6,102 nt of DNA from JAENVU01 sp031362155 (GTDB taxonomy: Bacteria > Actinomycetota > Acidimicrobiia > IMCC26256 > JAENVU01): contig JANLRZ010000119.1 of the NCBI GenBank assembly GCA_031362155.1, positions 1 through 6,102 of the forward strand, in the 5' to 3' direction. Shown piece by piece: positions 1 to 5,682 of this stretch. The notes beneath the pieces are model-generated. The model had not been told where the DNA came from and made no database searches. It was given only the letters and a program-made list of their open reading frames with translations. How positions within the stretch are numbered: the stretch's first letter is position 1; the number at the start of each line of letters is the position of its first letter. A program made the position numbers and the translations under genes.

Positions 1-780
1 CGAGGTCGTCGGCTTCGGGAACCCGCCCCCGTAGGTCACCAGTCCCCCATCGATCGAGATAATCGATCCGATCATGTACCTCGCTGTGTCGGAAGCGACG
101 TAGGCGATGCATTCAGCGACCTCCTCGGGTTCGGATACGCCGATTCGACTCATCACCGGACGCAAGACGTCGAAGTCGGCGTCTTCGGGGATCCGGAATC
201 CCTTGGTGAGCGGTGTGCGCATCCCGCCGGGCGCGACACAGTTCACCCGCACCCCTCGGTCGACGTACTCCACCGCGAGTGCTCGGGTCAGGTTGATGAC
301 CCCGCCCTTCGAGGCGCAGTAGGCCGCCGAGAACGGCTGGCCCATGATCCCCGCGTTCGACGCAATGTTCACGATGGTCCCGCCGCCATCGAGCAGGTAC
401 GGAAGTGTGAATCGGCACAGGTGGAAGGTACCGGTGAGATTCACGCCGATGATGGATGCCCACCGATCGGGCGACTCTTCCTCGGTCCGCGAAAACCCTC
501 CGATACCGGCCGAATTCACCAGGATCTGCGGTCGCCCCAAGTCGGCGGCGATGGCCACGACGCTCGCTTCGACCGAACTCGGGTCGCTCACATCGCAGGC
601 GTAGGCCTTCGCCGTCCCACCGGCGGCGACGATCTCGGCCGCGGCCTCCTCGGCGGTGGTCTCCATGAGGTCGACCACGGCGACCTTGGCACCTTCGGCT
701 GCGAACAGCTTCGCCGTGGCCCGCCCCAACCCGGAGCCTCCCCCGGTGACGATGGCAACCCGATCGGTGAAACGCGCCAT
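1..780 (-). CDS. SDR-family NAD(P)-dependent oxidoreductase (3' end beyond window)
   Basis: Classical short-chain dehydrogenase/reductase, expected to interconvert an alcohol and a ketone with NAD(H) or NADP(H) in the cytoplasm. The reading frame runs from ATG at 780 to the left edge without a stop: 260 residues, close to the usual 250-265, so only a few C-terminal codons should be missing. Visible motifs are the Rossmann loop TGGGSGLG (residues 12-19), Asp37 at the end of beta-2 (favours NAD over NADP in this family), CDV at 62-64, NSAG at 89-92, and Asn114, Ser141, Tyr154 and Lys158 as the catalytic tetrad (YCASK at 154-158), followed by PGG at 184-186. The C-terminal part ends with the typical IDGG segment. 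A GAGGAG ribosome site lies 8 nt upstream of the start. It is divergent from the BI-1-type gene. The substrate is unknown; the neighbouring acyl-CoA ligase and FAH genes suggest a catabolic dehydrogenase. Family assignment is secure, specificity is not. Confidence 0.95.
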   Translation of the reverse strand, partial: MARFTDRVAIVTGGGSGLGRATAKLFAAEGAKVAVVDLMETTAEEAAAEIVAAGGTAKAYACDVSDPSSVEASVVAIAADLGRPQILVNSAGIGGFSRTEEESPDRWASIIGVNLTGTFHLCRFTLPYLLDGGGTIVNIASNAGIMGQPFSAAYCASKGGVINLTRALAVEYVDRGVRVNCVAPGGMRTPLTKGFRIPEDADFDVLRPVMSRIGVSEPEEVAECIAYVASDTARYMIGSIISIDGGLVTYGGGFPKPTTS

Positions 781-788
781 TGCGAATG

Positions 789-794
789 CTCCTC
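789..794 (-). promoter_or_regulatory. Ribosome binding site of the SDR gene
   Basis: On the minus strand this reads GAGGAG, 8 nt upstream of the ATG at 780. It supports that start for the SDR, which also places the TGGGSGLG motif at the usual distance from the N-terminus. Confidence 0.8.
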
Positions 795-914
795 TTCGTG
801 GACGACGACCAGTTGATGAACCGACAGCCGGGGAAATCTAACGCCTCGTCAGATTCCGTGCGCGGTGCCATTTCCGAACGCAGAACCGGTACCTTTGTCT
901 CCGATCGATCGAAC

Positions 915-920
915 GGAGAA
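915..920 (+). promoter_or_regulatory. Ribosome binding site deciding the BI-1-type gene start
   Basis: GGAGAA lies 4 nt before the ATG at 925. The same frame stays open upstream to a GTG at 865, but that longer version would add 20 residues unlike the family and has no comparable ribosome site, so 925 is preferred. Confidence 0.7.
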
Positions 921-924
921 CCCC

Positions 925-1737
925 ATGGCAAACCCAGCCCTCGACTCGAAACGCATCGAGAAGGTGGCCGAAGACCTCGAACCCGGCTGGGCCTTGGCCG
1001 GCATGGGTGCGGGCGCGGCCACAGCCGCCGGCCCGGGCTCCGCTGCGCCGGCCCGCCCCGGCAAGGTCATGACCGCCGAAGGCGCATTCGCGAAGACGTT
1101 CCTCCTCTGGTTGATCGTGGTCGCCGGTGCCGTGTTCGGTTGGAGCAAGACCACGATTCCCGACTTCGGCCAGATCAAGATTCCCGGCTTCACCTGGGTC
1201 GCGCTCCTGGTGGCATTCGGGCTGGCGCTGGTGACGATCTTCAAGCCGAAGTTCGCGCCGGTGACCGCGCCCCTCTACGCCGTCGCCGAGGGCGTGTTCC
1301 TCGGCGTGATCTCCAAGGTCTACGACTCCCAGTGGAACGGCATCGTGTTGCAAGCGGTGTTGGCCACGGTCGGCGTCTTCCTCGTCTGCCTCGCCCTCTA
1401 TGTGACCGGCGTGGTGAAGGTCACGAAGAAGTTCGTCTTCGTCGTGATCGCCGCGACTGCCGGCATCTTCGTGATGTACCTCGCCGGGTTCCTGCTGAAT
1501 CTCTTCGGCGTTGACATCATGTTCTGGAACCAGCCCGGCCCGCTCGGTATCGGGATCAGTGTGGTGATCTGCATCGTTGCGGCGCTCAACCTGTTCCTGG
1601 ACTTCGAGATGATCCGCCAGCTCGGCTTGGCCAAGGCGCCGAAGTCGATGGAGTGGTACGCCGCGTTCGGGCTCACCGTCACCATGGTGTGGCTCTACCT
1701 CGAGATCCTCCGGTTGCTGAGCAAGATCCGGAACTGA
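925..1737 (+). CDS. Bax inhibitor-1/YccA family integral membrane protein
   Basis: A 270-residue polytopic inner-membrane protein that I assign to the bacterial Bax inhibitor-1-like (YccA/TMBIM-related) family. Members with known activity are pH-sensitive calcium leak channels or modulators of membrane proteolysis; the role here is unproven. A soluble N-terminal stretch of about 50 residues, rich in Ala, Gly and Pro at 22-46, leads into MTAEGAFAKT (49-58), which resembles the start of the conserved domain in actinobacterial members. About seven hydrophobic segments follow, at roughly 57-73, 90-106, 115-131, 138-161, 168-192, 207-225 and 245-263. The LDFEMI segment (225-230, Asp226) and the EWYAAFGL segment (243-250) match the conserved acidic positions near the last two helices. 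The acyl-CoA ligase starts 25 bp after the stop, so the two are probably co-transcribed although no functional link is obvious. Confidence 0.85.
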   Translation: MANPALDSKRIEKVAEDLEPGWALAGMGAGAATAAGPGSAAPARPGKVMTAEGAFAKTFLLWLIVVAGAVFGWSKTTIPDFGQIKIPGFTWVALLVAFGLALVTIFKPKFAPVTAPLYAVAEGVFLGVISKVYDSQWNGIVLQAVLATVGVFLVCLALYVTGVVKVTKKFVFVVIAATAGIFVMYLAGFLLNLFGVDIMFWNQPGPLGIGISVVICIVAALNLFLDFEMIRQLGLAKAPKSMEWYAAFGLTVTMVWLYLEILRLLSKIRN

Positions 1738-1762
1738 CCGCAACTCCTAGAGTCGACCCCCC

Positions 1763-3307
1763 ATGGTCGAACCGGTTCACACTGCCCAGCTGTTGCGGGC
1801 CGCCGCGGCCACCCATCCCGACCGCGAGGCCTACGTCCACGACGACAAGCGCGCGAGCTATGCGTGGCTCGACCGGGTCGCCGACGGCTTCGCCGCCACC
1901 CTGATCGAACTCGGGGTCCGCTCGGGCGACGTCGTTGGGCTGATGTTGCCGTCGTCGATCAAATTCGCCGGCTGCTACCTCGGTGCACTACGGGCTGGTG
2001 CGATCACCTCCGCGATCAACGGTCGGCTCGGCGAGCGGGAGCAGCGCAGCATCCTCGAGCGCACCCAGCCCGCAGTCACCGTCGTCGGTGACGGCGTGAC
2101 GATTCCCGACGGAGCGCCGACCGGCACGGTGATCCCGGTCACCGGACTCAAGGCGGCATTCGGCACGGCTCCACTGAGCGACGCGGCGTTGCCCACGATC
2201 GCGGGCAACGACCTGGCGTGCATCGTCTGGACGAGTGGCACCACCGGCGAACCCAAAGGCGCGGTCTACGACCACGATCGCATGCGTGCCATCAGTGCCA
2301 ACATCGGCCAACTCACCGAACCGGGCGATCGGCGACTCGTCGTCCTCCCGTTCCCCCACGTCGGGTACATGACCCGCATGTGGGACGAACTCGCGAACGG
2401 GACCACCATCGTGATCGCCGGCGAACCCTGGTCCGCCGCCGAAACCCTCCGGCTGATCCGCGACGAAGACATCACGATGGGGACCGGAGTGCCCACCCAG
2501 TGGGACCTCGTGCTCAGTCATCCCGATCTGGCCCTCACCGATTTCTCTCGGCTCCGAGTGTGCGGCATCGGAGGCGCGGCCATCGCGCCGGACCTCGTCC
2601 GGCGCATGCGCGAGACGCTCGGGTGTCCGGTCATCACCCGCTACACCAGCACCGAAGCCGGCGTCACGACCAGCACCTTGGTGGGCGACCCGGACGAGGT
2701 CATCGCGACGACGGTGGGCAAGCCGGCCCCTGACGTCGAGCTTCACATCGTGGAACCGACTGGCGCGGTCGGCGCCGCCCCGCTCCCCGCCGGGGAGATC
2801 GGTGAGATCGTGTGTCGCTCACCGGCCATGATGCGCGGCTACTGGCACGACGACGCGACCACGGCCGCAACGATCGACGCCGACGGCTGGCTCCACACCG
2901 GTGATCTCGGGTTCATAGGGCCGGACGGGAACCTCAAGATCGCCGGCCGGCTCAAGGAGATGTACATCCGCGGCGGGTACAACGTCTACCCCGCGGAGGT
3001 CGAAGCCACGCTGGCCGAGTGCCCGGCCGTGGCCCAAGTTGCCGTGATCGGCTATTCCGACGACCGGCTCGGCGAGCGCGGCGCCGCGTTGGTCGTGCCC
3101 ACCGATCCGACGGCCCCGCCCACCCTCGCGGAGCTGCAAGAGTGGTGTCGCGCTCGCATTGCCGACTACAAGGCTCCGGATCAGCTCGTCGTGCTCGACG
3201 CGCTCCCACTCAATGCCACGAACAAGGTCGACAAGACCGCACTCGCCGCCGTACTGGCGTCCGTCAGTACCGCCGCGACCAACCGATCGACGCACGAAGG
3301 GAACTGA
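1763..3307 (+). CDS. AMP-forming acyl-CoA synthetase/ligase (ANL superfamily, FadD-like)
   Basis: Activates a carboxylic acid with ATP to an acyl-adenylate and then to a CoA thioester in the cytoplasm. The 514 residues cover a complete ANL enzyme. Visible motifs are the phosphate-binding loop TSGTTGEPKG (157-166), the A5-type motif YTSTEAG (294-300, Glu298 contacting Mg-ATP), GWLHTGD (375-381, Asp381 binding the ribose), the hinge region GRLKEM (395-400, Arg396), GGYNVYPAEVE (404-414), and the C-terminal catalytic lysine Lys488 in NATNKVDK (484-491). In the last motif Asn replaces the usual Gly before Lys. The ATG at 1763 has no strong ribosome site, but the protein then begins at the expected distance from the first conserved segment. 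The gene lies 25 bp after the BI-1-type gene and 1 bp before the next gene. Whether the acid is fatty, aromatic or terpenoid-like cannot be told; the FadD-like architecture and neighbouring catabolic genes argue against a biosynthetic adenylation domain. Confidence 0.95.
   Translation: MVEPVHTAQLLRAAAATHPDREAYVHDDKRASYAWLDRVADGFAATLIELGVRSGDVVGLMLPSSIKFAGCYLGALRAGAITSAINGRLGEREQRSILERTQPAVTVVGDGVTIPDGAPTGTVIPVTGLKAAFGTAPLSDAALPTIAGNDLACIVWTSGTTGEPKGAVYDHDRMRAISANIGQLTEPGDRRLVVLPFPHVGYMTRMWDELANGTTIVIAGEPWSAAETLRLIRDEDITMGTGVPTQWDLVLSHPDLALTDFSRLRVCGIGGAAIAPDLVRRMRETLGCPVITRYTSTEAGVTTSTLVGDPDEVIATTVGKPAPDVELHIVEPTGAVGAAPLPAGEIGEIVCRSPAMMRGYWHDDATTAATIDADGWLHTGDLGFIGPDGNLKIAGRLKEMYIRGGYNVYPAEVEATLAECPAVAQVAVIGYSDDRLGERGAALVVPTDPTAPPTLAELQEWCRARIADYKAPDQLVVLDALPLNATNKVDKTALAAVLASVSTAATNRSTHEGN
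3297..3302 (+). promoter_or_regulatory. Ribosome binding site inside the end of the ligase gene
   Basis: AAGGGA lies in the last codons of the ligase, 6 nt before the ATG at 3309. It places the start of the next gene 1 bp after the ligase stop (TGA 3305-3307), an arrangement typical of translational coupling, and argues against upstream starts that would overlap the ligase by 150 bp. Confidence 0.75.
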
Positions 3308-3308
3308 T

Positions 3309-4103
3309 ATGGCGATTCAAGAAGTCGGATCGGGAGACACGCGGGTCAAGCCGATCAAGCTCGGCGGAGCCCTGGTCACGATCGTCGAACCCCACCCGGG
3401 CCACGAGGTCGAATACAACCGTTGGTACGAGCGCGATCACTTCTATGCCGGTTGCATGATCGGCGCCTGGACGATCAGTGGCACCCGCTACGTCGCCACT
3501 CGTGACCACAAGGCGGTCCGGTTCCCCGAGGGCACCACGGTCATCCCCGACCTGCGCGCCGGTTCGTACGTGGCGATTTACTGGATCCTCGCGGGCAAGT
3601 TCGGTGATTGGGTCCAGTGGGGCACCGACCAGGTGAACTGGCTCCACGACAACGACCGCATGTTCGAGCACCGCGACCACGTGCACACTGCGATGTACAA
3701 GTACAAGGGCGAAGCCCACGCCGATGCCGACGGCGTTCCGGCCGAACTCGCACTCGACCGGGGGTATCCGGGCCTGGTCGTCATGATGGCCGAGCCACCC
3801 GAGGGCAAGGACTCGAAATGGCTCAGCGAATGGGTCACGGCCCGGAGCGTTGTGCCCGCCGATCAGGTCACGGTGTTCGGATCGGTCCCATTGCTCGCCA
3901 ATGCACCGAAGGACATTCCGCTCACGCCGGAGACCGAACGGCTCACCTTGTTGTGGTGGTGCGAGGAAGACCCCCTCGGCGACTGGGCCGCGTTCGAGAC
4001 ATTCGCGTCCGAGTTGGCCGCCGAGGGCGGCACGGTCGTGTTCGCCGCGCCGTTCATCAAGACGATTCCCGGCACCGACACCTACACCGACCAGCTCTGG
4101 TAG
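3309..4103 (+). CDS. Uncharacterised EthD-like / dimeric alpha-beta barrel protein
   Basis: 264 residues, no signal peptide or membrane segment, presumably cytoplasmic. I cannot name a function. The N-terminal part (about 19-66) shows LVTIVEPHPGHEVEYNRWY followed by ERDH and then a Gly-Ala/Arg-Tyr stretch. This order (beta strand, N/E-x-W-Y, D/E-x-H, then a strand with R-Y) resembles EthD-type ferredoxin-like domains, which form dimeric alpha/beta barrels. A second, weaker copy seems to start at YPGLVVMMAEPPEGKDSKW (153-171), so the protein may be two fused barrel domains; most single EthD proteins are about 100 residues. The C-terminal segment is rich in Trp and acidic residues (LLWWCEEDPLGDW at 214-226). 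It starts 1 bp after the acyl-CoA ligase stop and is almost certainly made together with it, so it may act on, or help isomerise or dehydrate, the same substrate or its CoA ester. The CDS is certain; the fold is an inference. Confidence 0.85.
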   Translation: MAIQEVGSGDTRVKPIKLGGALVTIVEPHPGHEVEYNRWYERDHFYAGCMIGAWTISGTRYVATRDHKAVRFPEGTTVIPDLRAGSYVAIYWILAGKFGDWVQWGTDQVNWLHDNDRMFEHRDHVHTAMYKYKGEAHADADGVPAELALDRGYPGLVVMMAEPPEGKDSKWLSEWVTARSVVPADQVTVFGSVPLLANAPKDIPLTPETERLTLLWWCEEDPLGDWAAFETFASELAAEGGTVVFAAPFIKTIPGTDTYTDQLW

Positions 4104-4116
4104 CCACCGACGCGGG

Positions 4117-4764
4117 TTAGTCGCGCGCACCGTCGACGGTCGTCTGCAGATGGTCGCGGAGAAACTCGACCGCGGCGTCGACCCGACCGTTCACGGCGTG
4201 ATCACACAGGGTCCGGTGCTCCGCGATCACATCGTGATGACCACGCGGCGCCCCGATGGCCAGTACCTGGAACCGCTGCGCGTGCTCGGCCAGCCCGTCG
4301 ATCAGTTCGAGCATGCGGACGTTGGGACAGCGGGACAGCAACGCGGCGTGGAACGCCCGGTGGATGGCGAACAACTCGCCGAGTGGACGCGCCGAGCGCA
4401 ACGCGATCTCGTAGTCGGTGCAGGTGCGATCGATCTCGGCGCGGAGTTCGTCATCGGCTCGACCGAGCGACTCCGCCAAGGCCACCGGTTCGAGGAGCAT
4501 CCGGAGTTCGTAGACCTCTTCCACGTCGCGGATCGACGCCTCGGCGACTCGCGCCCCGCGCTGAGGACGAAGTTCGACGAAGCCGACTCCGGCGAGGCGC
4601 GCCAAGGCCTCGCGCACCGGCGTGGGACTGACCTGCCACCGCTGGGCGAGTTCCTCGGCCCGCAACGGGGTGCCCGGCGGGAACTCGCCTTCGAGGATCG
4701 CATCCCGCAGCCGATCGTCGACCCACTGCGTACGGGTGCCGGGCGCTCTGGAGGTTGACGGCAT
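4117..4764 (-). CDS. GntR-family transcriptional regulator, FCD (FadR/VanR-like) type
   Basis: 215-residue DNA-binding regulator. The N-terminal winged helix-turn-helix (about 15-75) carries the GntR signature: LRDAILEGEFPPGTPLRAEELA, then VSPTPVREALARL (45-57) as the recognition-helix region and GFVELRPQRGARV (61-73) as the wing. The rest (about 80-207) is an all-helical FCD ligand domain. His139 (in AFHAALL), His183 (AEHR) and His205 (RDHL) sit where this family binds a metal ion that coordinates carboxylate ligands, so the effector is probably an organic acid. The frame is open upstream to an ATG at 4803, but that version would run through the palindrome and promoter boxes and past the divergent promoter. 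The start at 4764 gives the normal short N-terminus and lies 7 nt after a good -10 box. The stop is 13 bp from the convergent EthD-like gene with no clear terminator between. It probably represses its own gene and the divergent FAH-VOC operon. Confidence 0.92.
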   Translation of the reverse strand: MPSTSRAPGTRTQWVDDRLRDAILEGEFPPGTPLRAEELAQRWQVSPTPVREALARLAGVGFVELRPQRGARVAEASIRDVEEVYELRMLLEPVALAESLGRADDELRAEIDRTCTDYEIALRSARPLGELFAIHRAFHAALLSRCPNVRMLELIDGLAEHAQRFQVLAIGAPRGHHDVIAEHRTLCDHAVNGRVDAAVEFLRDHLQTTVDGARD

Positions 4765-4783
4765 GATCCATATTCTATAGATT
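4755..4783 (+). promoter_or_regulatory. Promoter of the FAH-VOC operon (TTGACG-N17-TAGATT)
   Basis: TTGACG (4755-4760) and TAGATT (4778-4783) are separated by 17 bp, a good match to a housekeeping sigma factor promoter of the actinobacterial TANNNT type. Transcription would start near 4790, leaving a leader of about 28 nt before the ATG at 4818. The -35 box lies inside the first codons of the divergent regulator gene, and the -10 box is half of the palindrome. Confidence 0.6.
4772..4783. promoter_or_regulatory. Probable GntR operator: ATTCTATAGATT palindrome
   Basis: A 12-bp near-perfect palindrome centred between 4777 and 4778; the inner TCTATAGA is perfect and one outer pair mismatches. 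It is an AT-rich island in GC-rich DNA, in the middle of the 53-bp gap between the regulator and the FAH gene. FCD-type GntR regulators typically bind short palindromes of this size next to their own gene. It overlaps the -10 boxes of both divergent promoters, a position suited to repression of both. Binding is inferred. Confidence 0.6.
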
Positions 4784-4799
4784 CTTGCCGACAACGCAA
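4772..4799 (-). promoter_or_regulatory. Promoter of the GntR gene, apparently leaderless
   Basis: On the minus strand TAGAAT (4777-4772) lies 7 nt upstream of the ATG at 4764, preceded at 16 bp by a weaker TTGCGT (4799-4794). With this spacing the transcript would begin at or one base before the start codon. This leaderless arrangement is common in actinobacteria and explains why no ribosome binding site is seen for this gene. Confidence 0.5.
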
Positions 4800-4804
4800 C
4801 CACT

Positions 4805-4810
4805 GGGAGA
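4805..4810 (+). promoter_or_regulatory. Ribosome binding site of the FAH-family gene
   Basis: GGGAGA lies 7 nt before the ATG at 4818. It decides this start over an in-frame TTG at 4785, which would sit before the predicted transcription start and next to the palindrome. Confidence 0.75.
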
Positions 4811-4817
4811 AATCATC

Positions 4818-5672
4818 ATGCGCATCGCCCGCTTCGACCACGCCGGAACCATCGTGACCGGCGCGTGCGCACCGGACGCCGAGGACTGGGCGGTCCTCGG
4901 TGACGCCGACCCGATCGCGCTCCTCTCCGCCGGACCGGAAGCGATCGAACTGGCCATCGCCGGCGCGAGCGAGACGGTTCGGCTCGCCGGCGCCCGGCTG
5001 CGAGCGCCGATCCCCCGCCCGCCCAAGTTCCTGGCCATCGGCCTGAACTACACCGACCATTGCGCCGAAACCGGGATGCCCGAGCCCGATTTCCCGGTGT
5101 TCTTCAACAAGCAGACGACGTGTGTCGTCGGTCCGGGCGACGCCATTCATGTCCCGCGTGCGTCGGCCCTGGTCGACTACGAGTGCGAGATGGGAATCGT
5201 CATCGGTCGCCGGTGTCGTCACGTCCCGGCGGAACGCGCCCACGAGGTGATCGCCGGCTACACCGTCGTCAACGACATCACGGTGCGCGATTGGCAACTT
5301 CGGGCGCCGACGATGACGATCGGCAAGAGCTTCGACACGCACGGCCCGATCGGTCCCTGGATCGTGACCGCAGATGAGATCGACGACCCCCAGGCGTTGG
5401 GACTGCGCACCTGGATCAACGGCGAGCTACTCCAGGACGCCACCACGGCCGGGATGATCTTTACCGCCGCGCAGCAGATCGAGACGCTGTCGACCGCCTT
5501 CACCTTGGAACCGGGCGACATCATTGCCACCGGCACCCCGGCCGGCGTCGGGATGATGCGCCAACCGCCGCGCTGGCTCGTGCCGGGCGACATCGTCGCC
5601 GTCGAGGTTGACGGCATCGGTCGACTGGAGAACCCCGTCATCTCCGAACCCGCCGACACCGCGATGATCTAG
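4818..5672 (+). CDS. Fumarylacetoacetate hydrolase (FAH) family protein
   Basis: 284-residue cytoplasmic enzyme of the FAH superfamily, whose members hydrolyse, decarboxylate or isomerise beta-diketo acids and related ring-cleavage products using Mg2+ or Mn2+. A short N-terminal domain (1-65) precedes the catalytic domain. Motifs seen are FLAIGLNYTDHCAETG (71-86), whose His81 and Glu84 correspond to the catalytic dyad of the acylpyruvase/FAHD1-like branch. The metal ligands are Glu122 and Glu124 in DYECEMGIVIG and Asp153 in VVNDITVRDWQ. Lys170 before SFDTHGPIGPW (171-181) and GTPAGVG (239-245) complete the site. All key residues are present, so it should be active. It is the first gene after the operator-promoter region, and the VOC gene begins 10 bp after its stop. 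The pairing suggests a role in aromatic or related ring catabolism. The exact reaction (acylpyruvate hydrolysis, oxaloacetate decarboxylation, 2-hydroxyhepta-2,4-diene-1,7-dioate isomerisation) cannot be settled from the sequence. Confidence 0.95.
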   Translation: MRIARFDHAGTIVTGACAPDAEDWAVLGDADPIALLSAGPEAIELAIAGASETVRLAGARLRAPIPRPPKFLAIGLNYTDHCAETGMPEPDFPVFFNKQTTCVVGPGDAIHVPRASALVDYECEMGIVIGRRCRHVPAERAHEVIAGYTVVNDITVRDWQLRAPTMTIGKSFDTHGPIGPWIVTADEIDDPQALGLRTWINGELLQDATTAGMIFTAAQQIETLSTAFTLEPGDIIATGTPAGVGMMRQPPRWLVPGDIVAVEVDGIGRLENPVISEPADTAMI

Positions 5673-5676
5673 GAGG
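5671..5676 (+). promoter_or_regulatory. Ribosome binding site overlapping the FAH stop codon
   Basis: A perfect AGGAGG shares its first two bases with the TAG stop (5670-5672) and lies 6 nt before the ATG at 5683. The arrangement points to coupled translation of the FAH and VOC proteins and fixes the start of the latter. Confidence 0.85.
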
Positions 5677-5682
5677 CCCGAT

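Larger units (their letters stand above)
781..924. other. Divergent intergenic region between SDR and BI-1-type genes
   Basis: These 144 bp must contain promoters for both divergent genes. Only weak signals are visible. A minus-strand TAGATT (835-840) could be a -10 box for the SDR, but no convincing -35 lies 17 bp upstream. A plus-strand TACCTT (890-895) fits the TANNNT pattern for the downstream gene, also without a good -35. AATCT (835-839) and AGATT (851-855) form a short inverted repeat separated by 11 nt. CGATCGATCG (902-911) is a perfect 10-bp palindrome directly before the downstream ribosome site. None of these is strong enough to name an operator. Confidence 0.4.

Noticed and set aside
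113..931. 272-residue minus-strand open frame overlapping the SDR
   Set aside because: The SDR frame on the same strand carries every catalytic motif; this other frame is Arg/Gly-rich and has no domain.
838..1743. 301-residue open frame antisense to the BI-1-type gene, rich in His, Asp and Glu
   Set aside because: It is the product of GC-rich codon bias read on the opposite strand: highly charged composition, no recognisable domain, no ribosome site, and it fully overlaps a gene with clear family features.
3264..4130. 288-residue minus-strand open frame opposite the EthD-like gene
   Set aside because: No domain and no start signal, and the plus-strand frame is better supported by operon spacing, ribosome site and composition.
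4129..4140. Perfect 12-bp palindrome ACCGTCGACGGT near the convergent gene ends, considered as a terminator or operator
   Set aside because: It has no loop and no following T-run, so it is not an intrinsic terminator. It lies in the last codons of the regulator gene, is GC-rich, and is unlike the TCTATAGA element; chance is sufficient in this base composition.
4765..4803. N-terminal extension of the GntR protein from the ATG at 4803
   Set aside because: The extra 13 residues would be encoded by the promoter and palindrome sequence, no ribosome site precedes 4803, and the family normally starts close to the winged helix as given by the ATG at 4764.
4302..5342. 346-residue minus-strand open frame spanning the regulator and the FAH gene
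   Set aside because: It runs across the control region and antisense to a well-defined FAH enzyme; the sequence is Arg/Ser-rich with no family resemblance.
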